A stretch of DNA of 17,265 nucleotides. Source: an uncultured Oscillospiraceae bacterium (lineage in GTDB: Bacteria; Bacillota_A; Clostridia; Oscillospirales; Oscillospiraceae). This document shows positions 1-6,696 of this stretch, piece by piece. The DNA is taken from assembly GCA_947631675.1 (NCBI GenBank), contig CANRMG010000020.1:1-17265 (forward strand). Direction: 5' to 3'. Within the stretch, counting starts at the first letter, position 1; each line of letters begins with the position of its first letter. The notes under the pieces were generated by a model that saw only the letters and a program-made list of their open reading frames with translations, ran no database searches and had not been told where the DNA came from. The translations under genes and the position numbers were made by a program.

Positions 1-126
1 GCGCCTGCATAGCACATTGTTGAGCGAAGCGAAACGGTGCGCAGGTGTACTGTCGGGCTGTGCCGCGCTATGCCAGCACTGGAAGGGCCGGCCGCACGTC
101 GGGTCAGAGCGCCGTCAAGTCGGCAT

Positions 127-159
127 ATAAAAAAGCGGGGTGTGTTGTAAAGCACACCC
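127..159 (-). terminator. Intrinsic terminator after the MFS gene
   Basis: Seen: a perfect 7-bp stem, GGGTGTG (138-144) with CACACCC (153-159), lies just past the transporter's stop. Read leftward it is followed by a short T tract (127-134). Read rightward it is also followed by T-rich sequence (161-177), so it may work both ways. Bases 1-126 upstream of it hold no gene I can support. Confidence 0.75.
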
Positions 160-165
160 TGATTT

Positions 166-1416
166 TTATTGTTTTTTCTCCGGTCGCAGGAAAAACGAGG
201 TCAGCACCCCCAGCCCGGTCAGGGCGAGAAGTCCGATATACAGCCTTGCCCGTTCCCCGCCGCCCAGCAGGGCCCCTATGGGCCCGGTCAGGACCGCCGC
301 CAGCGCCAGCGCCGGGAACAGCACCCGCCCCACGGACAGATACTGCCGCCGGCCGTATACCTGGGCGATGGCGCTGTAGATCACCACCGGCGCGGCGCCC
401 ATGAGAAGGGCGGAAGCGGCGCACAGGCATATGCCCTCAGCTGCGCCCAGCTCCTTGGGGAAGAACCACAGCACGCACACGGCGGCCGCCTCTCCCAGGC
501 CCAGCAGCCGGACGGCGTTCATGGCCCCCAGCCTGTCGCCCAGCCAGCCGAAGAGGTAGCCGACGGGCAGGGCGAAGATGGCCCCCAGGGCCAGCCAGGG
601 CCCCGCCAGGACCACCAGGGCGTCGCCGCCCCCATGCCTCGCCATGAGCCGGGGCGCCAGGAAGCTCATCCACCCGGCGGCCACGGCCGCCAGCGCCCCC
701 AGACTCACCAGCGCTGCCCAGACCCGCCAGGACCGAAGGACCCGGCCTGTGGGCCAGGGCTCGTCCTCTTCCGGCTCTCCCTCAGGGGGGCGGCCCGCCC
801 CGTCGGGATACATACCCGTCTCCTCGGGCGTGTCCCGCAGCAGGAAGCAGGCGCACACCGCCGCGAGGCCCAAGGCCGCCGCGGCCCCGGCAGCCAGGGG
901 ACCCATGGTCCCACCCAGCCGGTCGGTGATGAATTGGGCCACGGCGCTGCCGCCGATGGCGCTGTAGAGCCCGCCGCCCAGGGAGATCAGGCCCAGGGCC
1001 CGGCCCCTGAGCCGGGCGAACCAGCTCACGATAAGGCCCGCCGCGCCCAGGCGGATCATAGCCGCCGCCCAGGGCAGCAGACACTGGCCCGCCGTGTACA
1101 GCCAGTAGCCGCTCCTGCCGCCGGCGGCTGCCACGGCAAGACACCCCAGCGCCCCCAGGGCGGAGCCGGCAGCCAGGCCCATCCGGGGGCCGCACTTGTA
1201 CAGGAGCAGCCCGCCCAGCAGGATGCCCGCCACGGCCAGCCAGTTCCCCACGGCCACGGGCATGCGGACCATATCGTCCGTCCAGTCCGCCGCCGCGGCG
1301 AACCGGGGCGCCAGCTCCCGGCCGCCGCTCTCCAAAGCGGCACCCAGGAACATGTATACCAGGCACACGATCACCAGCGCCAGGGCATAGAGGTTGAATT
1401 TTTTGCTTTGGAGCAT
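166..1416 (-). CDS. MFS transporter
   Basis: A 416-residue, very hydrophobic protein with about twelve membrane segments in two halves, split by an acidic, charged cytoplasmic loop near residues 200-225 (EPEEDEPWP). Family knowledge: the length and the loop motif WFARLRGRALGL between spans 4 and 5 fit the major facilitator superfamily, closest in feel to oxalate/formate-antiporter or monocarboxylate-type members. The substrate cannot be told from sequence. The start is set by AAAGGAG (1424-1430) seven bases before the ATG. A 6-bp GC hairpin (1433-1448) sits just upstream of that ribosome site. The gene is separated by a strong terminator from the operon to its right, so it probably has its own promoter, though I see no convincing -35/-10 pair. 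Transporter call sure; specificity unknown. Confidence 0.85.
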   Translation of the reverse strand: MLQSKKFNLYALALVIVCLVYMFLGAALESGGRELAPRFAAAADWTDDMVRMPVAVGNWLAVAGILLGGLLLYKCGPRMGLAAGSALGALGCLAVAAAGGRSGYWLYTAGQCLLPWAAAMIRLGAAGLIVSWFARLRGRALGLISLGGGLYSAIGGSAVAQFITDRLGGTMGPLAAGAAAALGLAAVCACFLLRDTPEETGMYPDGAGRPPEGEPEEDEPWPTGRVLRSWRVWAALVSLGALAAVAAGWMSFLAPRLMARHGGGDALVVLAGPWLALGAIFALPVGYLFGWLGDRLGAMNAVRLLGLGEAAAVCVLWFFPKELGAAEGICLCAASALLMGAAPVVIYSAIAQVYGRRQYLSVGRVLFPALALAAVLTGPIGALLGGGERARLYIGLLALTGLGVLTSFFLRPEKKQ

Positions 1417-1493
1417 GGGCAGTCTCCTTTTTCCGCGCCGATGCGCGGCTCTATGGTATCACGGTCCCGCCACGGGAGATGTCGAAGGGGCGG

Positions 1494-1528
1494 TAAAAAG
1501 CTCCCGTCCGCCGGCCGGCGGGCGGGAG
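1494..1528 (-). terminator. Strong intrinsic terminator ending the glyS operon
   Basis: Seen: an almost perfect GC-rich inverted repeat, CTCCCG...CCGG centre...CGGGAG (1501-1528), with one G-T pair. Read leftward it is followed at once by CTTTTT (1494-1499). It lies 9 bases beyond the stop of the NAD-synthetase-like gene and separates that operon from the MFS gene. Confidence 0.85.
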
Positions 1529-1536
1529 AGGTATGT

Positions 1537-2733
1537 TCATACGTTGGCGGCGGGGGGCTGGACCTCCAGGGAGAACACCGCGGGGCCGTCGCAGGCCTCG
1601 GGCCGGCGGTACACATCGAAAAAGGTGTCCAGCACCTTCTGAATGGCCTCCAGGTCGTATTCCGACTCGAAGGTGTCCTCCAAAAGCCGGGCCTGACTCC
1701 ATTTGGGCAGGTCGTAGACCAGGGAGAAGTGGAGCAGAAAATCGTAGAGCGTCCAGGGCCGGGCGCCGTCGTCCAGGCAGATGGACCGGATAGGCACCGA
1801 CAGGGCCATGTCCCCGCAGGTGTTGGCGTAGTGGCGCATGACGAGCCGCGCCACGCTCCGGGGCACCGTGGCGTTCACGGCGTAGCCGGCCGGCTTTATC
1901 CCGTCCAGCACCCGGACCGTCAGGTCCGTTCCGTCCACCACGAGGCCGTTCTGGCCTCCCACCGTGACGCCCAGAGCCGCGGCGATGGCGTTGGCCCGGT
2001 TGCCGTCGGCGGTGACGTGGATGTTTTTGCGGGACAGCTTCAGCTTATCCACCGCCTGCACGCAGGCGGCCGTAGCCAGCAGGGAAGAGGCGGTCCGATC
2101 GATGTTCACGGTCAATTGGGTGGCGCCCACAGACATCATCCGCCGGGCCAGGCCGTCCGCCTGCAGCTTCAGGATCCGGGGCAGCTCCTCTGGAAAGGGG
2201 GTCCAGGGGGTGTGGGGCTGGTCGGTGATGGTGTCCTCCACCGGCGCAGCCTTCTCCCGGCTGGGGATGGACACCTTCGCCGTCACATAGCCGTCGCCGC
2301 TGGCGAGGATGGCGCCGTTCTGGGCGATGATGCACTGACCGGTGTAGAGGGTCCCCCCGTCGCCGCCCATGGGGCAGGCCATGACCACCACGGCCATGTT
2401 CTCGTGGCTTGAAAGGCCTGCCAGGTTGAGGTTATCGTAGTGGGAGGAGACGGTGGAGGGGGTGTTCGCCGAGCAGCAGAGGATGTCCAGGTCGTGGTGG
2501 TGCAGCAGCTCCTCCCGGGGCAGGGGCTCCTGCATGAGGGGGTAGACCGTCATCTTCCCGGCCTGGCGCTCGATGGCGCCCCGGTTCATATCCTCGGGCA
2601 GATTCGCGGGCAGCACCAGGATGGAGCAGCCGTCGTCCCGGGCGCGGCTGATGGCGGCCAGGACGTTGGTCATGTTCCGGCCCGGCTGGCCGGGCAGTAT
2701 CTCCGGCGCGGCGGCGGCGAGCGTTATCTTCAC
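1537..2733 (-). CDS. NAD synthetase-derived protein lacking both active sites
   Basis: A 398-residue protein that follows the plan of glutamine-dependent NAD synthetase (NadE: nitrilase-type amidase plus ATP-dependent synthetase, usually about 640 residues) but is much shorter. Matches from memory of the family: amidase start (1-48), CSAN plus GQ-IIAQNG-ILASG block (87-146), linker TPWTPFPEEL with LQADGLARR (175-198), GVNASIP-like YAVNATVPRSVARLVMR (284-300), YELHDFFLYYF-like LYDFLLHFSLVY (329-340) and the C-terminal DGPAVFSLEVQPP (382-394). What is missing: the amidase Glu region reads LPANLPED, the segments that carry the amidase Lys and Cys are deleted, and the ATP-loop SGGxDS reads VNIDRTAS (209-216). 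So neither reaction looks possible. The start is GTG with AAAGGGG ten bases upstream. It is the last gene of the operon, six bases after the 122-aa gene. A structural or regulatory role is inference. Confidence 0.8.
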   Translation of the reverse strand: MKITLAAAAPEILPGQPGRNMTNVLAAISRARDDGCSILVLPANLPEDMNRGAIERQAGKMTVYPLMQEPLPREELLHHHDLDILCCSANTPSTVSSHYDNLNLAGLSSHENMAVVVMACPMGGDGGTLYTGQCIIAQNGAILASGDGYVTAKVSIPSREKAAPVEDTITDQPHTPWTPFPEELPRILKLQADGLARRMMSVGATQLTVNIDRTASSLLATAACVQAVDKLKLSRKNIHVTADGNRANAIAAALGVTVGGQNGLVVDGTDLTVRVLDGIKPAGYAVNATVPRSVARLVMRHYANTCGDMALSVPIRSICLDDGARPWTLYDFLLHFSLVYDLPKWSQARLLEDTFESEYDLEAIQKVLDTFFDVYRRPEACDGPAVFSLEVQPPAANV

Positions 2734-2739
2734 GCGCTT

Positions 2740-3108
2740 TCAGCCCCTTTCAAAGGTGATAAGGTCCTCCGGGAAGTAGCGGAGGATGGCGGACCGGGCG
2801 GCGGCCAGGTTGCCGTCCACCGTCACGGTGACGGTGTCGCCGGTGACCTCGGCGGTGAGCCCATACTGGTCGAGCTTCGGGAACACCTGCTCCTCCAATA
2901 CCTGCTCCAGCTGGCTCAGGTCGTTCTCATAGCTGGCCCGCTCCGGGGGCGTATAGCCCGGGATGGGGTCGCGGCCCGCGGTGAGGCATATGGCCGTCAC
3001 CAGCACGGCCAGGATCAGGAACAGCGCACAGCCCAGCGGGCGGATGCTCTTTACAAAGGACTGGCCCGCGGTGAGCTTTTCCTCAGCGGGCCTTTGTTCC
3101 TCGTTCAC
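2740..3108 (-). CDS. Small single-span membrane protein, unknown
   Basis: A 122-residue protein I do not recognise. Residues 1-22 are charged and presumably cytoplasmic, residues 23-45 form one membrane span (GCALFLILAVLVTAICLTA), and the remaining 75 or so residues, presumably outside, look like a small alpha/beta domain ending in AAARSAILRYFPEDLITFERG-like sequence. The start is GTG, three bases after the glyS stop (TAA), with no clear ribosome site of its own, so translational coupling to glyS is likely. It sits tightly between glyS and the NAD-synthetase-like gene in one operon. No function is assigned. Confidence 0.75.
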   Translation of the reverse strand: MNEEQRPAEEKLTAGQSFVKSIRPLGCALFLILAVLVTAICLTAGRDPIPGYTPPERASYENDLSQLEQVLEEQVFPKLDQYGLTAEVTGDTVTVTVDGNLAAARSAILRYFPEDLITFERG

Positions 3109-3111
3109 GTC

Positions 3112-4548
3112 TTAATACTTGATGCGCTGGGCGATGTAGTCCGCTACCTGATCCATGGGGATGCGCACCTGCTCCATGCTGTCCCGCTCCCGGACGGTGA
3201 CGCAGTTGTCGGCGGGGATCTCCCCGTCGCCCACGGTCTGGAAGTCCAGGGTCACGCAGAAGGGGGTGCCGATCTCGTCCTGGCGGCGGTAGCGCTTGCC
3301 GATGGAGCCGGTCTCGTCGTAGTCGCAGGAGAACTCCTTGGAAAGCTGCTGGCACAGCTCCTTCGCCGGGCCGGCGAGCACGTCCTTCTTGGAAAGAGGC
3401 AACACCGCGCACTTATAGGGCGCCAGCTGCGGATGCAGGTGCAGCACCGTGCGCACGTCGGGGTTGCCCTTTTTGTCCACGCCCACCTGCTCCTCGTCGT
3501 AGGCGTCGATGAGGAAGGCCAGCATGACACGGTCCGCGCCCAGACTGGGCTCGATGACGTAGGGGATGAAGCCCTCGGCCATGCCCTCTTCCTTGTACTC
3601 CATCTTCTCGCCGGAGAAGGTCTGGTGCTGGGTCAGGTCGTAGTCGGTGCGGTCCGCGATGCCCCAGAGCTCGCCCCAGCCGAAGGGGAACAGGTACTCA
3701 AAGTCCGTGGTGGCCTTGGAGTAGAAGCTCAGCTCCTCGGGGGTGTGGTCGCGCAGGCGCAGATACTCGTCCGTCATGCCCAGCTCCAGCAGCCACTTGT
3801 GGCAGAACTCGCGCCAGTACTTGAACCACTCCAGGTCAGAGCCCGGCTCGCAGAAGAACTCCAGCTCCATCTGCTCGAACTCCAGGATGCGGAAGGTGAA
3901 GTTGCCCGGGGTGATCTCGTTGCGGAAGGACTTGCCGATCTGGCAGATGCCGAAGGGCAGCTTTTTCCGGGTGGTGCGCAACACGCTCTTGTAGTCCACG
4001 AAGATGCCCTGGGCGGTCTCCGGCCGCAGGTACACGTCCGTGCCGGACTCCTGGGTGACGCCCTGGTGGGTCTTGAACATCAGGTTGAACTTTTTGATGT
4101 CGGAGAAATCCGAGGCGCCGCAGCCGGGGCAGGGGATCTGCTTTTCCCGGATATACTCTACCATCTCGTCGTTGGTGAGAGCCTCCACGTTGATGTCCGT
4201 GCCCGTCTCCTTTGCCCACTCTTCGATGAGTTTATCGGCGCGGTGACGGCGCTTGCAGGCCTTGCAGTCGATGAGGGGGTCGTTGAAATTGGTGACGTGG
4301 CCGGAGGCCTCCCACACCCGGGGGTTCATGAGGATGCCGGCGTCCAGGCCCACGTTGTAGGGGCACTCCTGGACGAATTTCTTCCACCAGGCGTTCTTCA
4401 CGTTCTGCTTCATCAGAACGCCCAGAGGCCCGTAGTCCCAGGAGTTGGCCAGGCCGCCGTATATCTCGGAGCCGGCGAAGATGAAGCCCCTGTTCTTGCA
4501 CAGGGCCACGATCTTTTCCATGGTCTTGTCTTCGGCGTGCATACGCAT
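3112..4548 (-). CDS. glyS: Glycyl-tRNA synthetase (alpha2 type)
   Basis: Class II aminoacyl-tRNA synthetase that attaches glycine to tRNA-Gly in the cytoplasm; 478 residues, usual for the homodimeric type. Seen: N-terminal [22 protein letters not shown] (23-43), two Cys pairs CxxC (95/98 and 140/143) that suggest a zinc site, [12 protein letters not shown] (172-183), class II motif 2 around [11 protein letters not shown] (205-215) with [14 protein letters not shown], and motif 3 [14 protein letters not shown] (333-346). The ATG at 4548 has AAAGGAG (4558-4564) nine bases upstream; ATGs at codons 3 and 10 have worse spacing. It is the second gene of the operon, 27 bases after the HD-domain gene. 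All key motifs are intact. Confidence 0.97.
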   Translation of the reverse strand: MRMHAEDKTMEKIVALCKNRGFIFAGSEIYGGLANSWDYGPLGVLMKQNVKNAWWKKFVQECPYNVGLDAGILMNPRVWEASGHVTNFNDPLIDCKACKRRHRADKLIEEWAKETGTDINVEALTNDEMVEYIREKQIPCPGCGASDFSDIKKFNLMFKTHQGVTQESGTDVYLRPETAQGIFVDYKSVLRTTRKKLPFGICQIGKSFRNEITPGNFTFRILEFEQMELEFFCEPGSDLEWFKYWREFCHKWLLELGMTDEYLRLRDHTPEELSFYSKATTDFEYLFPFGWGELWGIADRTDYDLTQHQTFSGEKMEYKEEGMAEGFIPYVIEPSLGADRVMLAFLIDAYDEEQVGVDKKGNPDVRTVLHLHPQLAPYKCAVLPLSKKDVLAGPAKELCQQLSKEFSCDYDETGSIGKRYRRQDEIGTPFCVTLDFQTVGDGEIPADNCVTVRERDSMEQVRIPMDQVADYIAQRIKY

Positions 4549-4575
4549 GATAATAGTCTCCTTTGAGGCAGTTTA

Positions 4576-5181
4576 TTACTTGTTAAGGTCCGGTTCCCGG
4601 TATTCCATGGTCCCCAGTTCGTCCAGCGTCAGCTCGAAGGCGGGGATGAAGTGCTCCAGGAACCAGTCTACTTCGGGAAGGTCATACCCCCGCAGGGCGT
4701 CCAGGGTCTTTTGCTCGGCCTGGAGGAACTCGTCGTTCCCCGCCCGGCGCTCCTCGATGCACTTGATGTAGGCGGAGAGCTTGTCCGCCGCCTTCACCAG
4801 GGGTCTGAGTTCGGGGTCCGGCTCTGCCAGAAGCGGCGCGTAGGCCGGGCGCAGGGCCTCCGGCAGCATGCCCAGGAGCTTCTGGGCGGCCTCGGACTCC
4901 ACCTGCCGGTAGGCGGCCATGATGTCGGGGTTATTGTACTTGATGGGGGTGGGAAGGTCGCCGGTGAGGATCTCTCCCGCGTCGTGGAAGAGGGCCGCCG
5001 CAGCCGCGGCGTTGGGGTCGCAGGAGATACCGAACACGTCCCGGCGGATCACCGCCAGCGCGTGGGCCAGCACCGCCACCATGTGGCTGTGTTCCTGCAC
5101 GTTCTCCCGGGTGACCGAGCGCATCAGGGCCCAGCGGTCGATGTTCTTCATCCGGGCGATGAGGGCGTAAAAGTTCTCCAT
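4576..5181 (-). CDS. yfbR: YfbR-like 5'-deoxynucleotidase (HD domain)
   Basis: A 201-residue cytoplasmic HD-domain phosphohydrolase. Family knowledge: E. coli YfbR removes the 5'-phosphate from deoxynucleoside monophosphates and takes part in dNTP balance. Seen: RWALMRSVTRENVQEHS (16-32) with metal ligand H31, the HD pair H66-D67 in LFHDAGE, the family signature GDLPTPIKY (74-82) and the distal D133 in KAADKLSAYIKCIEE. The match to YfbR runs over the whole length. No strong ribosome site precedes the ATG (only GGGCGGC-type G-rich sequence), but no better in-frame start exists. It is the first gene of the leftward operon, reading from the promoter at 5221-5249. Confidence 0.9.
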   Translation of the reverse strand: MENFYALIARMKNIDRWALMRSVTRENVQEHSHMVAVLAHALAVIRRDVFGISCDPNAAAAAALFHDAGEILTGDLPTPIKYNNPDIMAAYRQVESEAAQKLLGMLPEALRPAYAPLLAEPDPELRPLVKAADKLSAYIKCIEERRAGNDEFLQAEQKTLDALRGYDLPEVDWFLEHFIPAFELTLDELGTMEYREPDLNK

Positions 5182-5220
5182 ATGCCGCCCGTGCCCCCTC
5201 TCCGGTGAAAAGTCTCAATT

Positions 5221-5249
5221 ACTATAGCATATTATTTCCAACTTTTCAA
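5221..5249 (-). promoter_or_regulatory. Sigma-A promoter for the yfbR-glyS operon
   Basis: Seen on the minus strand: -35 TTGAAA (5244-5249), a 17-bp spacer and -10 TATAGT (5221-5226). Transcription would begin near 5214, giving a leader of about 33 bases. The -35 box lies only four bases from the -35 of the divergent promoter, so the two polymerases probably compete. Confidence 0.75.
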
Positions 5250-5253
5250 TGCC

Positions 5254-5302
5254 TTGTGAAACGGCGCCTCCTGGGCTATAATGGCCGTAGACGGCCATTA
5301 TA
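5254..5302 (+). promoter_or_regulatory. Sigma-A promoter overlapped by a 26-bp palindrome (operator candidate)
   Basis: Seen: -35 TTGTGA (5254-5259), 17-bp spacer, -10 TATAAT (5277-5282). The -10 box forms the outer end of a perfect inverted repeat with 11-bp arms, TATAATGGCCG and its complement (5277-5287, 5292-5302), around TAGA. As transcription would start near 5289, within the palindrome, it is more likely a protein-binding operator than an RNA hairpin. By symmetry the right arm is also a minus-strand TATAAT, but no good -35 goes with it. Confidence 0.7.
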
Positions 5303-5316
5303 TAATAATCTGAAGC

Positions 5317-5350
5317 GATCTGCTCCCGGCTGACGCCGGAACCGCAGATC
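5317..5350 (+). promoter_or_regulatory. Leader hairpin next to the ribosome site
   Basis: Seen: GATCTGC (5317-5323) pairs with GCAGATC (5344-5350), and inside it CCGGC (5326-5330) pairs with GCCGG (5335-5339). The structure ends six bases before the AGGAGG at 5357-5362 and would bury any ribosome site for an ATG at 5351. It may simply present the true ribosome site or may tune translation. Confidence 0.5.
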
Positions 5351-5365
5351 ATGCTAAGGAGGCCT

Positions 5366-6643
5366 ATGAAGCTGCTTCAAAGGGCCCAATGGGTCACAGA
5401 CAAGTTCATACTGATCATGCTGGGGCTGTTCCCCCTGTATGTGGGCTTCCAGGGCTACGACGATGTCACCGGCTCCAAGTTCCGGTTCTTCGTCATCGCC
5501 ACGGGGGCTTGGCTGGCCATGACCGCTGTGCTGCTGCTGGCGGGCCTTGCCCGGGGGGAGCGGTATCATCCCCATGTGCGCCCGGCCCACCTGCTGGTGG
5601 GGGCATTCCTGGCGGCGGGGGGAATATCAGCCATAGTATCGGACTACGGCTCCGTATGCCTCATGGGCTCCAACCGCAACGACGGCTACCTCACCACGGT
5701 GCTGTATGCCGCCTGCTTTTTCGGGGTGTCCGCTCTGGCCCGGCCCCGGCGGCGGTACGCCTGGGCTCTGGGGTTCTCCTCGGTGGTATGCTGCGTCATC
5801 GCGGTGCTGCAGCTCTTCGGCCTGGACCCCTTCTGGTTCTACCCGGAGGGCACCAACTACTACGATAAATACGTGGCCTACAACAGCGCCTTCCTCGGCA
5901 CCATCGGCAACGTGGGTCTGGTGTCGGCGTACCTGTGTCTGGCCGGGCCCCTGCTGGCCATATACGCGGCGCTGTCGGAGGAGAGATGGGACAAGGTCCT
6001 GTTCCTGCCGGCGGCCCTCAGCTTCGGCGTCATCGCCGCCTGCGACGTGGACGCTGGACTGGTGGCCGTGGCCGGGTGCGCCCTCGTAGCCATACCCGTG
6101 TGCATCCGGCGGGACCGGACTGCCCGGATCGCCGGGGGCATAAGCGGCGGCGTCACCGCCTTGGGCCTGGGGGCCCTGTGGTTTTGGCCGGGGAGGAGCG
6201 GGACGATCTACGAGATGAGCCAGGTGCTCCACGGGCATCTGGCGGACGAGTTCGGCTCCCACCGGGGTCAGATATGGAAGCAGGCCTGGGAGCTGTTCAA
6301 AGAAAAGCCATGGCTGGGAAGCGGCCCCGGCACCACGGGCCAGCGGTTCACCATCGAGTGGTACAGCGAGGTGCGCAACACCGTGGCCAAGGTGTCCAAC
6401 GCCCACAACGTGTATCTGGGGTATCTTGTGAACACAGGCGTCATCGGCGCGGGACTTTACCTGGCCGCCATCGGCGCGTCCCTGGTCACATGGATAAAGC
6501 GCCGGAAGCACGGGACCCTGTATCCGGCCCTGGGGGCGGCGTTCCTGGCATACCTCATCCAGGACTTCTTCGGTCTGGGCCTGAGCCTCACCGAGCCTAT
6601 GCTGTGGGTGGTCTGGGGGCTTCTGGAGACGCCTGAGGTATAA
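5366..6643 (+). CDS. O-antigen ligase/polymerase-like membrane protein
   Basis: A 425-residue polytopic membrane protein with about ten to twelve hydrophobic spans. Family knowledge: the O-antigen ligase (WaaL/Wzy_C) family joins or polymerises sugar chains on lipid carriers outside the membrane; Gram-positive members are mostly of unknown substrate. Seen: the large loop in the second half with HRGQIWKQAWELFKEKPWLGSGPGTTG followed by NAHNVYLGYLVNTGVIG, the His-containing signature of this family, then the last spans. Start chosen at 5366 because AAGGAGG lies at 5356-5362; spacing is short (3 bases). An ATG at 5351 would add five residues, but it would overlap the ribosome site and follow a hairpin. 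Single-gene unit from the promoter at 5254, ended by the terminator at 6656. Confidence 0.8.
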   Translation: MKLLQRAQWVTDKFILIMLGLFPLYVGFQGYDDVTGSKFRFFVIATGAWLAMTAVLLLAGLARGERYHPHVRPAHLLVGAFLAAGGISAIVSDYGSVCLMGSNRNDGYLTTVLYAACFFGVSALARPRRRYAWALGFSSVVCCVIAVLQLFGLDPFWFYPEGTNYYDKYVAYNSAFLGTIGNVGLVSAYLCLAGPLLAIYAALSEERWDKVLFLPAALSFGVIAACDVDAGLVAVAGCALVAIPVCIRRDRTARIAGGISGGVTALGLGALWFWPGRSGTIYEMSQVLHGHLADEFGSHRGQIWKQAWELFKEKPWLGSGPGTTGQRFTIEWYSEVRNTVAKVSNAHNVYLGYLVNTGVIGAGLYLAAIGASLVTWIKRRKHGTLYPALGAAFLAYLIQDFFGLGLSLTEPMLWVVWGLLETPEV

Positions 6644-6655
6644 AAAGGACAAAAC

Positions 6656-6690
6656 AAATACCGCACCGCCATCAGGCGGTGCGGTATTTT
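6656..6690. terminator. Bidirectional terminator between convergent genes
   Basis: Seen: a 13-bp perfect stem, ATACCGCACCGCC (6658-6670) with GGCGGTGCGGTAT (6675-6687), loop ATCA, T-rich on the right and A-rich on the left. It lies 12 bases after the stop of the O-antigen-ligase-like gene and within a few bases of the stop of the leftward surface-protein gene, so it can end both. Confidence 0.9.
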
Positions 6691-6696
6691 ATCCTA

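Noticed and set aside
169..2412. Rightward 747-codon open frame opposite the MFS and NAD-synthetase-like genes
   Set aside because: Gln/Gly/His/Pro-rich low-complexity translation with no ribosome site; it is the antisense shadow of GC-rich genes with clear homology.
2440..4566. Rightward 708-codon open frame opposite glyS
   Set aside because: Antisense to an unmistakable glycyl-tRNA synthetase; its composition is typical of a mirror frame.
5627..6652. Leftward 341-codon open frame opposite the O-antigen-ligase-like gene
   Set aside because: Shadow frame; the rightward frame has membrane spans, family motif, promoter and ribosome site.
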